Assembly (NCBI GenBank): GCA_963680875.1
Contig: OY804579.1
Span: 30,551,804-30,615,803 of the forward strand
DNA from: Bathymodiolus brooksi
Lineage: Eukaryota > Mollusca > Bivalvia > Mytilida > Modiolidae
Reading direction: 5' to 3'
Length of the DNA stretch: 64,000 nt
The position numbers were made by a program, and so were the translations under genes. The notes under the pieces are model-generated. The model searched no databases. It was not told the DNA's origin and saw nothing but the letters and a program-made list of their open reading frames with translations. This document shows, in pieces, positions 22,073 to 37,735 of the stretch; the stretch's first letter is position 1; the number at the start of each line of letters is the position of its first letter.

Positions 22073-25000
22073 TTTTATCATTACATGGTGTGCTTTAATT
22101 ATTACATGGTGTGGTTTTATCATTACATGGTGTGATTTTATCATTACATGATGTGGTTTTATCATTACATGATGTGGTTTTATCATTACATGCTGTGGTT
22201 TTATTATTACCTGGTGTAGTTTTATCATTACATGGTGTGCTTTTATCATTACATGATGTGGTTTTATCATTACATGCTGTGGTTTTATCATTACATGGTG
22301 TAGTTTTATCATTACATGATGTGCTTTTATCATTACATGGTGTGGTTTTATCATTACATGGTATGATTTTATCATTACATGATGTGGTTTTATCATTACA
22401 TGGTGTGGTTTTATCATTACATGGTGTGGTTTTATCATTACATGATCTGGTTTTATCATTGCATAGTGTGGGCTTGTCATTACATGGTGTGGTTTTATCA
22501 TTACATGATGTGGTTTTATCATTACATGCTGTGGTTTTATCATTACATGATGTGTGTTTGTCATTACATAGTGTGGGCTTGTCATTACATGGTGTCGTTT
22601 TATCATTACATGGTGTGGTTTTATCATTACATTATGTGGTTTTATCATTACATGGTGTGGTTTTATCATTACATGATGTGGTTTTATACTTACGTGGTGT
22701 GATTTTATCATTACTTGGTGTGGTTTTATTCTTCCATGGTGTGGATTTATCATTACATGATGTGATTTTATCATTATATGGTGGGGTTCTATCACTACGT
22801 GGTGTGGTTTTATCATTACATGATGTGGTTTTATACTTACGTGGTGTGATTTTATCATTACTTGGTGTGGTTTTATCCTTCCATGGTGTGGTTTTATCAT
22901 TACTTGATGTTAATTTATCACTACGTGGTTTGGTTCTATCACTACGTGGTGTGGTTTTATCATTACATGATGTGGTATTATACTTACGTGGTGTGATTTT
23001 ATCATTACATGATGTGGTTTTATCATTCCATGGTGTGGCTTTATCATTACATGATGTGATGTTATCATTGCATGATGTGGTTTTATCATTACATGGTGTA
23101 GATTTATCATTGCATGGTGTGATTTTATCGTTCCTTGGTGTTGTTTTATCATTGCATGTTGTTGATTTGTCATTACATGGTGTGGTTTTATCATTACATG
23201 GTGTGGTTTTATCATTATATGGTGTGGTTTTATCATTACATGGTATGGTTTTATCATTACATGATGTGGTTTTATCATTACATGGTGTGGTTTTATCGTT
23301 ACATGAAGTGGTTTTATAATTCGATGGTGTGGTGTTATCATTGCATCATGTGGCTTTATCATTACATGGTGTGGTTTTATTATTACATGGTATGGTTTTA
23401 TTATTTCATGGTGTGGTTTAATCATTCCATGGTGGGGTTTTACCAATACATGCTCTGGTTTTATCAATATATGGTATGGTTTTATCATAGCATGGAGCGG
23501 TTTTATCATTGCATGGTGTTGTTTTATCAATACATGGTATTGGTTTCTCATTACATGGTATGGTTTTATCATTACATGGTGTGGTTTTTTCATTACATGG
23601 TGTGGTTTTATCATTGCAAGGTGTGGTTTTATCATTACATTGTGTAATTTTATCATTACATGATGTGGTTTTATCATTACATTGTGTGGTGTTATCATTA
23701 CATAGTGTAGTTTTATCATTACATGATGTGGTTTTATCATTATATGGTGTGGTTTTATCATTACATGATGTGGTTTTATCATTACATGCTGTGGTTTTAT
23801 CATTACATGATGTTTGTTTGTCATTACATAGTGTGGGCTTGTCATTATATGGTGTGGTTTTATCATTACATGGTGTGGTTTTATCATTACATGGTGTGGA
23901 TTTATCATTACATAATGTGGTTTTATCCTTACGGTTTTATCAATACATTGTGTTGGTTTGTCATTACATGGTGTGATTTTATCATTACATGGTGTGGTTA
24001 TATCATTACATGGTGTGGTCTTAACCTTACATGGTGTGGTCCTATCATTACATGGTGTGGTCTTACCATCATATGGTGTGGCTTTATCATTACATGGTGT
24101 GGATTTATCATTACATGGTGTGGTTTTATCATTACATGATGTGGTTTTATACTTACATGGTGTGATTTTATCATTACTTGGTGTTTCTTTTTTGTCCTTC
24201 CATGGTGTGGATTTATCTTTACATGATGTGATTTTTTCATTATATGGTGTGGTTCTATCACTACGTGGTGTGATTTTATCATTACTTGGTGTGGTTTTAT
24301 CCTTCCATGGTGTGGTTTTATCATTACTTGATGTGATTTTATACTTACGTGGTGTGATTTTATCATTACTTGGTGTGTTTTTATCATTCCATGGTGTGGC
24401 TTTATCATTACATGATGTGATTTTATCATTGCATGATGTGGTTTTATCATTACATGGTGTAGATTTATCATTGCATGGTGTGATTTTATCATTCCTTGGT
24501 GTGGTTTTATCATTACATGGTGTGGGTTTATTATTACATGGTGTGGTTTTATCATTACATGGTGTGATTTTATCATTACATGATGTGGATTTATCATTAG
24601 ATGATGTGTGTTTGTCATTACATGATGTGGTTTTATCATTGCATGCTGTGGTTTTATCATTACATGATGTGGTTTTATCATTACATGGTGTGGTTTTATC
24701 ATTGCATGTTGTTGATTTGCCATTACATGGTGTGGTTTTATCATTACATGGTGTGGTTTTATCATTATATGATGTGGTTTTATCATTACATGGTATGGTT
24801 TTATCATTACATGATGTGGTTTTATCATTACATGGTGTGGTTTTATCGTTACATGAAGTGGTTTTATAATTCGATGGTGTGGTGTTATCATTGCATCATG
24901 TGGCTTTATCATTACATGGTGTGGTTTTATTATTACATGGTGTGGTTTTATTATTACATGGTGTGGGTTAATCATTCCATGGTGGGGTTTTACCATTACA

Positions 25001-28000
25001 TGCTCTGGATTTATCAATACATGGTATGGTTTTATCATTGCATGGTGCGGTTTTATCATAGCATGGTGTGGTTTTATCAATACATGGTGTGGGTTTCTTA
25101 TTATATGGTATGGTTTTATCATTAGATGGTGTGATTTTATCATTACATGATGTGGCTTTATCATTACATGATTTGTGTTTGTCATTACATGATGTGGATT
25201 TATCATTGCATGGTGGGGTTTTATCATTGCATGGTGTGGTTTTATCATTACATAGTGTGGTTTTACCATTACATGATGTGGTTTTATCATTACATTGTGT
25301 GGTTTTATCATTACGTGGTGTAGTTTTATCATTACATGGTGTGGTTTTATCATTACATGGTGTGGTTTTATCATTACATGATGTGGTTTTATCATTACAT
25401 GGTGTGATTTTATCATTACATGATGTGGTTTTATCATTACATTGTGTGGTTTTATCAATACATGGTGTAATTTTATCATTACATGGTGTGGTTTTATCAT
25501 TGCAAGGTGTAGTTTTAACATTACATTGTATAGTTTTACCATGTAATGTGGTTTTATCATTACATTGTGTGGTTTTATCATTCCATAGTGTGGGCTTGTC
25601 ATTACATGGCGTGGTTTTATCATTACCTGGTATGGTTGTATCTTTACATGGTGTGGTATTTTAATTACGTGGTGTAATTTTATCATTACATGAAGTGGTT
25701 TTATCATTACATTATGTGGTTTTATCATTACATGGTGTAGTTTTATCATTACATGGAGTGCTTTTATCATTACATGGTGTGGCTTTATCATTACATGGTG
25801 TGATTTTATCATTACATGATGTGGTTTTATCATTACATTGTGTGGTTTTATCATTACATGGTGTAGTTTTATCATTACATGGTGTGGTTTTATCATTACA
25901 TGCTGTGGTTTTATCATTACATGGTGTGATTTTATCATTACATGATGTGGTTTTATCATTACATTGTGTGGTTTTATCATTACATTGTGTGGTTTTATCA
26001 TTGCATGGTGTAGTTTTATCATTTCATGGTGTGCTTTTATCATTACATGGTGTGGCTTTATCATTACATGGTGTGATTTTATCATTACATGATGTGGTTT
26101 TATCATTACATTGTGTGGTTTTATCATTACATGGTGTAGTTTTATCATTACATGGTGTGGTTTTATCATTACATGCTGTGGTTTTATCATTACATGGTGT
26201 GATTTTATCATTACATGATGTTGTTTTATCATTACATTGTGTGGTTTTATCATTACATGGTGTGGTTTTATCATTGCATGGTGTAGTTTTATCATTACAT
26301 GGTGTGGTTTTATCATTACATGATGTGGTTTTATCATTACATTGTGTGGTTTTATCATTACATGGTGTGGCTTTATCATTACATGGTGTGATTTTATCAT
26401 TACATGATGTGGTTTTATCATTACATTGTGTGGTTTTATCATTACATGGTGTAGTTTTATCATTACATGGTGTAGTTTTATCATTACATGATGTGCTTTT
26501 ATCATTACATGGTGTGATTTTATCATTACATGGTGTGGTTTTATCATTACATGGTGTGATTTTATTATTACATGGTGTGGTTTTATCATTACATGGTGTG
26601 ATTTTATCATTAAATGGTGTGGTTTTATCATTACATTGTGTGGTTTTATCATTACATGGTGTAGTTTTATCATTACATGGTGTGCTTTTATCATTACCTG
26701 GTGTGGCTTTATCATTACATGGTGTGATTTTATCATTACATGATGTGGTTTTATCATTAAATTGTGTGGTTTTATCATTACATGGTGTAGTTTTATCATT
26801 ACATGGTGTGGTTTTATCATTACATGCTGTGGTTTTATCATTACATGCTGTGGTTTTATCATTACATGGTGTGATTTTATCATTACATGATGTGGTTTTA
26901 TCATTACATGGTGTAGTTTTATCATTACATGGTGTGCTTTTATCATTACATGGTGTAGTTTTATCATTACATGGTGTAGTTTTATCATTACATTGTGTGG
27001 TTTTATCATTACATGGTGTAGTATTATCATTACATGATGTGGTTTTATCATTACATGCTGTGGTTTTACCATTACATGATATTTGTTTGTCATTACATAA
27101 CGTGGGCTTGTCATTACATGGTGTGGTTTTATCACTACATGGTGTGGTTTTATCATTACATGGTGTAATTGTATCATTACATGAAGTGGTTTTATCATTA
27201 CATTATGTGATTTTATCATTACATGGTGTGGATTTATCATTACATAATGTGGTTTTATCATTACGGTTTTATCAATACATTGTGTTAGTTTGTCATTACG
27301 TGGTGTGGTTTTATCATTACATGGTGTGGTTATATCATTACATGGTGTGGTCTTAACCTTACATGGTGTGATCCTATCATTACATGGTGTGGTCTTACCA
27401 TCATATGGTGTGGCTTTATCATTACGTGGTGTAATTTTATCATTACAGGAAGTGATTTTATCATTACATTATGTGGTTTTATCATTACATGGTGTGGATT
27501 TATCATTACATGGTGTGGTTTTATCATTACATGATGTGGTTTTATACTTACATGGTGTGATTTTATCATTACTTGGTGTTTCTTTTTTGTTCTTCCATGG
27601 TGTGGATTTATCTTTTCATGATGTGATTTTTTCATTATATGGTGTGGTTCTATCACTACGTGGTGTGGTTTTATCATTACATGATGTGGTTTTGTACTTA
27701 CGTGGTGTGATTTTATCATTACTTGGTGTGGTTTTATCCTTCCATGGTGTGGTTTTATCATTACATGATGTGATTTTATCACTACGTGGTTTGATTCTAT
27801 CACTACGTGGTGTGGTTTTATCATTACATGATGTGGTTTTAAACTTACGTGGTGTGATTTAATCATTACTTGGTGTGGTTTTATCATTCCATGGTGTGGC
27901 TTTATCATTATATGATGTGATTTTATCATTACATGATGTGGTTTTATACTTACGCGGTTTGATTTTATCATTACTTGGTGTGGTTTTATCATTCCATGGT

Positions 28001-31000
28001 GTGGCTTTATCATTACATGATGTGATTTTATCATTGCATGATGTGATTTTATCATTACATGCTGTAGATTTATCATTACATGATGAGATTTTATCATTCC
28101 GTTGTGTGGTTTTATCATTACATGGTGTGGTTTTATCATTACATGATGTGGTTTTATTATTACATGGTGTGGTATTATTATTACATGGTGTGGGTTAATC
28201 ATTCCATGGTGGGATTTAACCATTACATGCTCTGGTTTTATCAATATATGGTATGGTTTTATCATTGCATGATGTGGTTTTATCATTGCATGGTGTGGTT
28301 TTATCAACACATGGTATGGGTTTCTCATTACATGGTATGGTTTTATCATTAGATGGTGTGGTTTTATCAACACATGGTATGGGTTTCTCATTACATGGTA
28401 TGGATTTATCATTAGATGGTGTGGTTTTATCAACACATGGTATGGGTTTCTCATTACATGGTATGGTTTTATCATTAGATGGTGTAGTTTTATCATTACG
28501 TGGTGTAGTTTTATCATTACCTGGTGTGGTGTTATCATTACATGGTGTTGTGTTATCATTACATAATGTGGTTTTATCATTACATTGTGTGGTTTTATCA
28601 TTCCATAGTGTGGGCTTGTCATTACATGGCGTGGTTCTATCATTACTTGGTATGGTTGTATCATTACATGGTGTGGTTTTATCATTACATGGTGTGGTTT
28701 TATCATTACATGATGTGGTTTTATCATTACATGCTGTGGTTTTATCATTACATGATTTGATTTTATCATTGCATGATGTGGTTTTATCACTACATGGTGT
28801 AGATTTATCATTGCATGGTGTGATTTTATCATTACATGATGTGGCTTTATCATTACATGGTGTAGTTTTATCATTACATGGTGTGGTTTTATCATTACAT
28901 GGTGTGGTTTTATCATTACATGGTGTGATTGTATCATTGCATGATGTGGTTTTATCATTACATTGTATGGTTTTATCACTACATTGTTTAGTTTTATTAT
29001 TACATGGTGTGGTTTTATCATTGCAAGGTGTGGTTTTATCATTACATTGTGTAGTTTTACCATTTCATGAGGTGGTTTTATCATTACATTGTGTGGTTTT
29101 ATCATTACATGGTGTAGTTTTATCATTACATGGTGTGGTTTTATACTTACGTGGTGTGATTTTATCATTACTTGGTATGGTTTTATCCTTCCATGGTGTG
29201 GTTTTATTCTTCCATGGTGTGGTTTTATCATTATATGTTATGGTTTTATCATTACATGGTGTGGTTTTATCATTACATGGTGTGATTTTATCATTACATG
29301 ATGTGGTTTTATCATTATATGGTGTGGTTCTATCACTACGTGGTGTGGTTTTATCATTACATGATGTGGTTTTATACTTACGTGGTGTGATTTTATAATT
29401 ACTTGGTGTGGTTTTATCCTTCCATGGTGTGGTTTTATTCTTCCATGGTGTGGTTTTATCATTACTTGATGTGATTTTATCACCACGTGGTTTGGTTCTA
29501 TCACTACGTGGTGTGGTTTTATCATTACATGATGTGGTTTTATACTTACGTGGTGTGATTTTATCATTACTTGGTGTGGTTTTATCATTCCATGGTGTGG
29601 TTTTATAATTCGATGGTGTGGGGTTATCATTGCATCATGTGGCTTTATCATTACATGGTGTGGTTTTATTATTACATGGTGTGGTTTTATTATTACATGG
29701 TGTGGGTTAATCATTCCATGGTGGGATTTTACCATTACATGCTCTGGTTTTATCAATACATGGTATGGGTTTCTCATTACATGGTATGGTTTTATCATTA
29801 GATGGTGTGGTTTTATCATTACATGATGTGATTTTATCATTACATGTTGTGGCTTTATCATTACATGATGTGTGTTTGTCATTACATGATGTGGTTGTAT
29901 CATTGCATGGTGGGGTTTTATCATTGCATGGTGTGGTTTTATCATTACATAGTGTGGTTTTACCATTACATGATGTGGTTTTATCATTACATGGTGTGGT
30001 TTTATCATTACATGGTGTAGTTTTGTCATTACATGGTGTGGTTTTATCATTACATGGTGTGGTGTTATCATTACCTGATGTGGTTTTATCATTAAATTGT
30101 GTGGCTGTATCATTCCATAGTGTGGGCTTGTCATTACATGGTGTGGTTTTATTATTACATGGTGCGGTTTAATCATTACATGATGTGGTTTTATCATTAG
30201 ATGGTATGGTTTTATCACTACATGGTGTGGTTTTATCATTACATGATGTGGTTTTATCATTACGTGGTGTGGTTTTATCATTACATGATTTGGTTTTATC
30301 AATACGTGGTGTGGTTTTATCATTACATGATGTGGTTTTATAATAACGTGGTGTGGTTTTATCATTACATCGTGTGGTTTTATCATTACATGGTGTGGTG
30401 TTATCATTACCTGAGGTGGTTTTTTCATTACATTGTGTGGTTGTATCATTCCATAGTGTGGGCTGGTCATTACATGTTGTGGTTTTATCATTACTTTGTG
30501 TGGTTGTATCATTACATGGTGTGGTTTTATCATTACATGGTGTGGGTTTATCATTACATGATCTGGTTTTATCATTGCATAGTGTGGGCTTGTCATTACA
30601 TGGTGTGGTTTTATCATTACATGGTGTGGTTTTATCATTACGTGGTGTAATTTTATTATTACAGGAAGTGGTTTTATCATTACATGATATGTGTTTGTTA
30701 TTATATGATGTGGTTTTATCATTACATTATGTGGTTTTATCATTAAATGGTGTGGATTTATCATTACATAATGTGGTTTTATCATTACGGTTTTATCAAT
30801 ACATTGTGTTGGTTTGTCATTACATGGTGTGGTTTTATCATTACATGGTGTGGTTATATCATTACATGGTGTGGTCTTAACCTTACATGGTGTGGCTTTA
30901 TCATTACGTGGTGTAATTTTATCATTAAATGAAGTGGTTTTATCATTATATTATGTGGTTTTATCATTACATGGTGTGGTTTTATCATTACATGGTGTGG

Positions 31001-31799
31001 TTATATCATTACATGGTGTGGTCTTAACCTTACATGGTGTGGCTTTATCATTACGTGGTGTAATTTTATCATTAAATGCAGTGGTTTTATCATTATATTA
31101 TGTGGTTTTATCATTACATGGTGTGGATTTATCATTGCATAGTGTGGTTTTATCATTACATGATGTTGTTTTATACCTACGTGGTGTGATTTTGTCATTA
31201 CTTGGTGTGGTGTTATCCTTCCATGGTGTGGTTTTATCATTACTTGATGTGAATTTATCATTACATGATGTGGTTTTATCATTACATGATGTGGTTTTAT
31301 CATTACATGCTGTAGTTTTATCATTACATGGTGTGGTTTTATTATTTAATGGTGTGGTTTTATCATTACATGATGTGGTTTTATCATTACATTGTGTGGT
31401 TTTATCATTACATGGTGTGGTTTTATCATTACATGATGTGGTTTTATCATTACATGCTGTAGTTTTATCATTACATGGTGTGGTTTTATCATTACATTGT
31501 GTGGTTTTATCATTACATGATGTGGTTTTATCATTACATGATTTGGTTTTATCAATACGTGGTGTGGTTTTATCATTACATGATTTGGTTTTATAATAAC
31601 GTGGTGTGATTTTATCATTACATCGTGTGGTTTTATCATTACATGGTGTGGTGTTATCATTACATGCTGTGGTTTTATCATTACATGGTGTGGTGTTATC
31701 ATTACATTATGTGGTTTTATCATTACATTGTGTGGTTTTATCATACCATAGTGTGGGCTTGTCATTACATGGTGTGGTGTTATTATTACATGGTGCGGT

Positions 31800-33650
31800 T
31801 TTATCATTATATGATGTGGTTTTATCATTATATGATGTGGTTTTATCATTAGGTGGTATGGTTTTATCATTACATGGTGTAGATTTATCATTACATGGTG
31901 TGGTTTTATCATTTCATGATGTGGTTTTATCATTACATGGTGTGGTTTTATCATTACATGATGTGGTTTTATCATTACATGATGTGGTTTTATCATTAGG
32001 TGATATGGTTTTATCATTACATGGTGTGGTTTTATCATTACATGGTGTAGTTTTATCATTACACGATGTGGTTTTATCATTACATGATGTGGTTTTATCA
32101 TTACGTGGTGTGGTTTTATCATTACATGATGTGGTTTTATCATTGCATGCTGTGGTTTGATCACTACTTGGTATGGTTTTATCATTACATGATGTAGTTT
32201 TATCATTACATGATGTGGTTTTATCATTACATTGTGTGGTTTTATCATTACATGGTGTGGTTTTATCATTACATGATGTGGTTTTATCATTACATGGTGT
32301 GGTTTTATCATTACATGATGTGGTTTTATCATTACATGATGTGGTTTTATCATTACATGGTATGGTTTTATCATTACATGGTGTGGTTTTATCATTACAT
32401 GATGTGGTTTTATCATTACATGGTGTGGTTTTATCATTACATGATATGGTTTTATCATTACATGATGTAGTTCTATCATTACATGATGTGGTTTTATCAT
32501 TACATGGTGTATTTTTATCATTACATGGTGTGGTTTTATCATTACATGATTTGGTTTTATAATAACGTGGTGTGGTTTTATCATTACATCGTGTGGTTTT
32601 ATCATTACATGGTGTGGTGTTATCATTACATTATGTGGTTTTATCATTACATTGTGTGGTTTTATCATACCATAGTGTGGGCTTGTCATTACATGGTGTG
32701 GTGTTATTATTACATGGTGCGGTTTTATCATTATATGATGTGGTTTTATCATTATATGATGTGGTTTTATCATTAGGTGGTATGGTTTTATCATTACATG
32801 GTGTAGATTTATCATTACATGGTGTGGTTTTATCATTTCATGATGTGGTTTTATCATTACATGGTGTGGTTTTATCATTACATGATGTGGTTTTATCATT
32901 ACATGATGTGGTTTTATCATTAGATAGTATGGTTTTATCATTACATGGTGTGGTTTTATCATTACTTGGTGTAGTTTTATCATTACACGATGTGGTTTTA
33001 TCATTACATGATGTGGTTTTATCATTACGAGGTGTGGTTTTATCATTACATGATGTGGTTTTATCATTGCATGCTGTGGTTTGATCACTACTTGGTATGG
33101 TTTTATCATTACATGATGTAGTTTTATCATTACATGATGTGGTTTTATCATTACATTGTGTGGTTTTATCATTACATGGTGTGGTTTTATCATTACATGA
33201 TGTGGTTTTATCATTACATGGTGTGGTTTTATCATTACATGATGTGGTTTTATCATTACATGATGTGGTTTTATCATTATATGGTATGGTTTTATCATTA
33301 CATGGTGTGGTTTTATCATTACATGATGTGGTTTTATCATTACATGATGTGGTTTTATCATTACATGATATGGTTTTATCATTACATGATGTAGTTTTAT
33401 CATTACATGATGTGGTTTTATCATTACATGGTGTATTTTTATCATTACATGGTGTGGTTTTATCATTATATGATGTGGTTTTATCATTACATGGTGTGGT
33501 TTTATCATTACATGATGTGGTTTTATCATTACATGGTGTGGTTTTATCATTGGATTGTGTGGTTTTATCATTACATGATGTGGTTTTATCATTAGGTGGT
33601 GTGGTTTTATCATTACATGGTGTGGTTTTATCATTACATGGTGTAGTTTT
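31800..33650 (+). repeat. 924-bp higher-order repeat (44 monomers)
   Basis: The segment from about 31,800 recurs from about 32,724, for example the blocks at 32,173 and 33,097. The offset is exactly 44 x 21 bp. The copies differ by scattered single bases. Confidence 0.7.
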
Positions 33651-35516
33651 ATCATTACATGATGTGGTTTTATCATTACATGATGTGGTTTTATCATTAC
33701 GTGGTGTGGTTTTATCATTACATGATGTGGTTTTATCATTACATGATGTGGTTTTATCATTACATGATGTGGTTTTATCATTACGTGGTGTGGTTTTATC
33801 ATTACATGATTTGGTTTTATCAATACGTGGTGTGTTTTTATCATTACATGATGTGGTTTTATAATAACGTGATGTGGTTTTATCATTACATGGTGTTGTG
33901 TTATCATTACATTATGTGGTTTTATCATTACATTGTGTGGTTTTATCATACCATAGTGTGGGCTTGTCATTACATGGTGTGGTTTTATCATTACATGATG
34001 TGGTTTTATCATTACATGCTGTGGTTTTATCATTACATGATGTGGTTTTATCATTAGATGATGTGTGTTTGTCATTACATGATGTGGTTTTATCATTTTA
34101 TCATTACTTGGTGTGGTTGTATCATTACATGGTGTGGTTATATCATTATACAGTGTGGTTTTATCATTACATGATCTGGTTTTATCATTGCATAGTGTGG
34201 GCTTGTCATTACATGGTGTGGTGTTATCATTACATGATGTGGTTTTATCATTACATGCTGTAGTTTTATCATTACATGATGTGGTTTTATCATTAGATGA
34301 TGTGTGTTTGTCATTACATGAATTGGTTTTATCATTGCATGGTGTGGTTTTATCATTACATGATGTGGTTTTATCATTACATGGTGTGGGTTTATTATTA
34401 CATGGTGTGGTTTTATCATGACATGGTGTGATTTTAGCATTACATGGTGTGGTTTTATCATTAGATGATGTGTGTTTGTCATTACATGATGTGGTTTTAT
34501 CATTGCATGCTGTGGTTTTATCATTACATGATTTGGTTTTATCATTACCAAGTGTGGATTTATCATTACATTGTGTGGTTTTATCATTGCATGTTGTTGA
34601 TTTGTCATTACATGGTGTGGTGGTATCATTACATGGTGTGGTTTTATCATTATATGGTGTGTTTTTATCATTACATGGTGTGGTTTTATCATTACATTGT
34701 GTGGATTTATCATTACATTGTGTGGTTTTATCATTGCATGTTGTTGATTTGTCATTACATGGTGTGGTTTTATCATTACATGGTGTAGTATTATCATTAC
34801 ATGGTGTGGTTTTATCATTACATGCTGTGGTTTGATCATTACATGGTATGGTTTTATCATTACCTGGTGTGGTTTTATCATTACATGGTGTGGTTTTATC
34901 ATTTCATGATGTAGTTTTATCATTACATGGGGTGGGCTTGTCATTACCTGGTGTGGTTTTATAATTACATGGTGTGGTTTTATCATTACTTGTTGTGGTT
35001 TTATCATAACAAGATATGGTCTTATCATTACATGATATGGTCTTATCATTACATGGTGTGATTTTATCATTACATGGGGTGGGTTTATCCTTACATGGTA
35101 TCGTTTTATCATTAGATGATGTGTTATTATCATTACATGGTGTGGTTTTATCATTGCATGGTGTGGTTTTATCATTACATGATGTGGTTTTATCATTACA
35201 TGGTGTGGTTTTATTATTATATGGTATGGTTTTAACATTTCATGATGTAGTTTTATCATTACATGGTGTGGTTTTATCATTACCTGTGGTGGTTTTATCA
35301 TTCCATAGTGTGGGCTTGTCATTACATGGTGTCGTTTTATCATTACATGGTGTGGTTTTATCATTACATGTGGTGGTTTGATCATTCCATGGTGTGGTTT
35401 TATCATTACAAGGTGTGGTTTTATCATTACATTATATGGGTTTATCATTACATGGTATGGTTTTATCATTGCATGCTGTGGGTTTATCATTACATAGTGT
35501 GGTTTTAATATTATAT

Positions 35517-37735
35517 GGTTTGGTTTCATCATTACATGGTGTAGTTTTATCATTACACAGTGTGGTTTTATTATTACATGGTGTGGTTTAATCAATACAT
35601 GGTATGGTTTTATCAATACATGGTATGGTTTTATCATTGCATGGTGCGGTTTTATCATTACATGATGTGGTTTTATCATTACATGGTATGGTTTTATCAT
35701 TACATGATGTGGTTTTATCACTACATGGTGTGGTTTTATCACTACATGGTGTGGTTTTATCATTACATGGTGTGGTTTTATCATTACATGGTGTGGTTTT
35801 ATCATTACATGATGTGGTTTTATCATTACGTGGTGTGGTTTTATCATTACATGATGTGGTTTTATCATTACATGACGTGGTTTGATCTCTACTTGGTGTG
35901 GTTTTATCATTACATGGTGTGGTTTTATCATTACATGATGTGGTTTTATAATAACGTGGTGTGGTTTTATCATTACATGGTGTGGTGTTATCATTGCATG
36001 ATGTGGTTTTATCATTACATTGTGTGGTTTTATCATTCCATAGTGTGAGCTTATCATTACATGGTGTGGTTTTATCATTGTTTGGTGTGGTTGTATCATT
36101 ACATGGTGTGGTGTTATCATTACATGGTGTGGTTTTATCATTACATGATCTGGTTTTATCATTGGATAGTGTGGGCTTGTCATTACATGGTGTGGTTTTA
36201 TCATTACATGATGTGGTTTTATCATTACTTGATGTGTGTTTGTCATTACATAGTTTGGGCTTGTCATTACATGGTGTGGTTTTATCATTACTTGGTGTGG
36301 TTTTATCATTACGTGGTGTAATTTTATCATTACAGGAAGTGGTTATATCATTACATGGTTTTGTCTTAACCATACATGGTGTGGTCCTATCATTACATGG
36401 TGTGGTCTTACCATCACATGGTGTGGCTTTATTATTACGTGGTGTAATTTTATCATTACATGAAGTGGTTTTATCATTACATTATGTGGTTTTATCATTA
36501 CATGGTGTGGATTTATCATTACATTTTGTGGAATTATCATTACATGATGTATTTTATAATAACGTGGTGCGGTTTTATCATTACATCGTGTTGTTTTATC
36601 ATTACATGGTGTGGTGTTATCATTACATGATGTGGTTTTATCATTACATTGTGTGGTTTTGTCATTCCATAGTGTGGGCTTGTCATTACATGGTGTCGTT
36701 TTATCATTATTTGGTGTGGTTGTATCATTACATGGTGTGGTTTTATCATTACATGGTGTGGTTTTATCATTACATGATCTGGTTTTATCATTGGATAGTG
36801 TGGGCTTGTCATTACATGGTGTGGTTTTATCATTACATGATGTGGTTTTATCATTACATAGTGTGGTTTTATCATTATATGGTTTGGTTTCATCATTACA
36901 TGGTGTAGTTTTATCATTACACAGTGTGGTTTTATTATTACATGGTGTGGTTTAATCAATACATGGTATGGTTTTATCAATACATGGTATGGTTTTATCA
37001 TTGCATGGTGCGGTTTTATCATTACATGATGTGGTTTTATCATTACATGGTATGGTTTTATCATTACATGATGTGGTTTTATCACTACATGGTGTGGTTT
37101 TATCACTACATGGTGTGGTTTTATCATTACATGGTGTGGTTTTATCATTACATGGTGTGGTTTATCATTACATGATGTGGTTTTATCATTACGTGGTGTG
37201 GTTTTATCATTACATGATGTGGTTTTATCATTACATGACGTGGTTTGATCTCTACTTGGTGTGGTTTTATCATTACATGGTGTGGTTTTATCATTATATG
37301 ATGTGGTTTTATAATAACGTGGTGTGGTTTTATCATTACATGGTGTGGTGTTATCATTGCATGATGTGGTTTATCATTACATTGTGTGGTTTTATCATTC
37401 CATAGTGTGGGTTTGTCATTACATGGTGTGGTTTTATCATTGTTTGGTGTGGTTGTATCATTACATGGTGTGGTGTTATCATTACATGGTGTGGTTTTAT
37501 CATTACATGATCTGGTTTTATCATTGGATAGTGTGGGCTTGTCATTACATGGTGTGGTTTTATCATTACATGATGTGGTTTTATCATTACTTGATGTGTG
37601 TTTGTCATTACATAGTGTGGGCTTGTCATTACATGGTGTGGTTTTATCATTACTTGGTGTGGTTTTATCATTACGTGGTGTAATTTTATCATTACAGGAA
37701 GTGGTTATATCATTACATGGTTTTGTCTTAACCAT
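35517..37735 (+). repeat. About 1,362-bp higher-order repeat
   Basis: Anchors at 35,517 and 36,881, and at 36,373 and 37,735, give offsets of 1,364 and 1,362 bp. The second copy has lost single bases in two monomers. A further related segment follows 1.2 kb later, to about 38,950. Confidence 0.65.

Noticed and set aside
23998..27261. A 1,087-codon minus-strand gene (and the other long open frames in the satellite)
   Set aside because: The frame is the automatic result of a stop-free 21-bp repeat. It has no start context, no splice structure and no non-repeat domain, and equivalent frames are open on the other strand.
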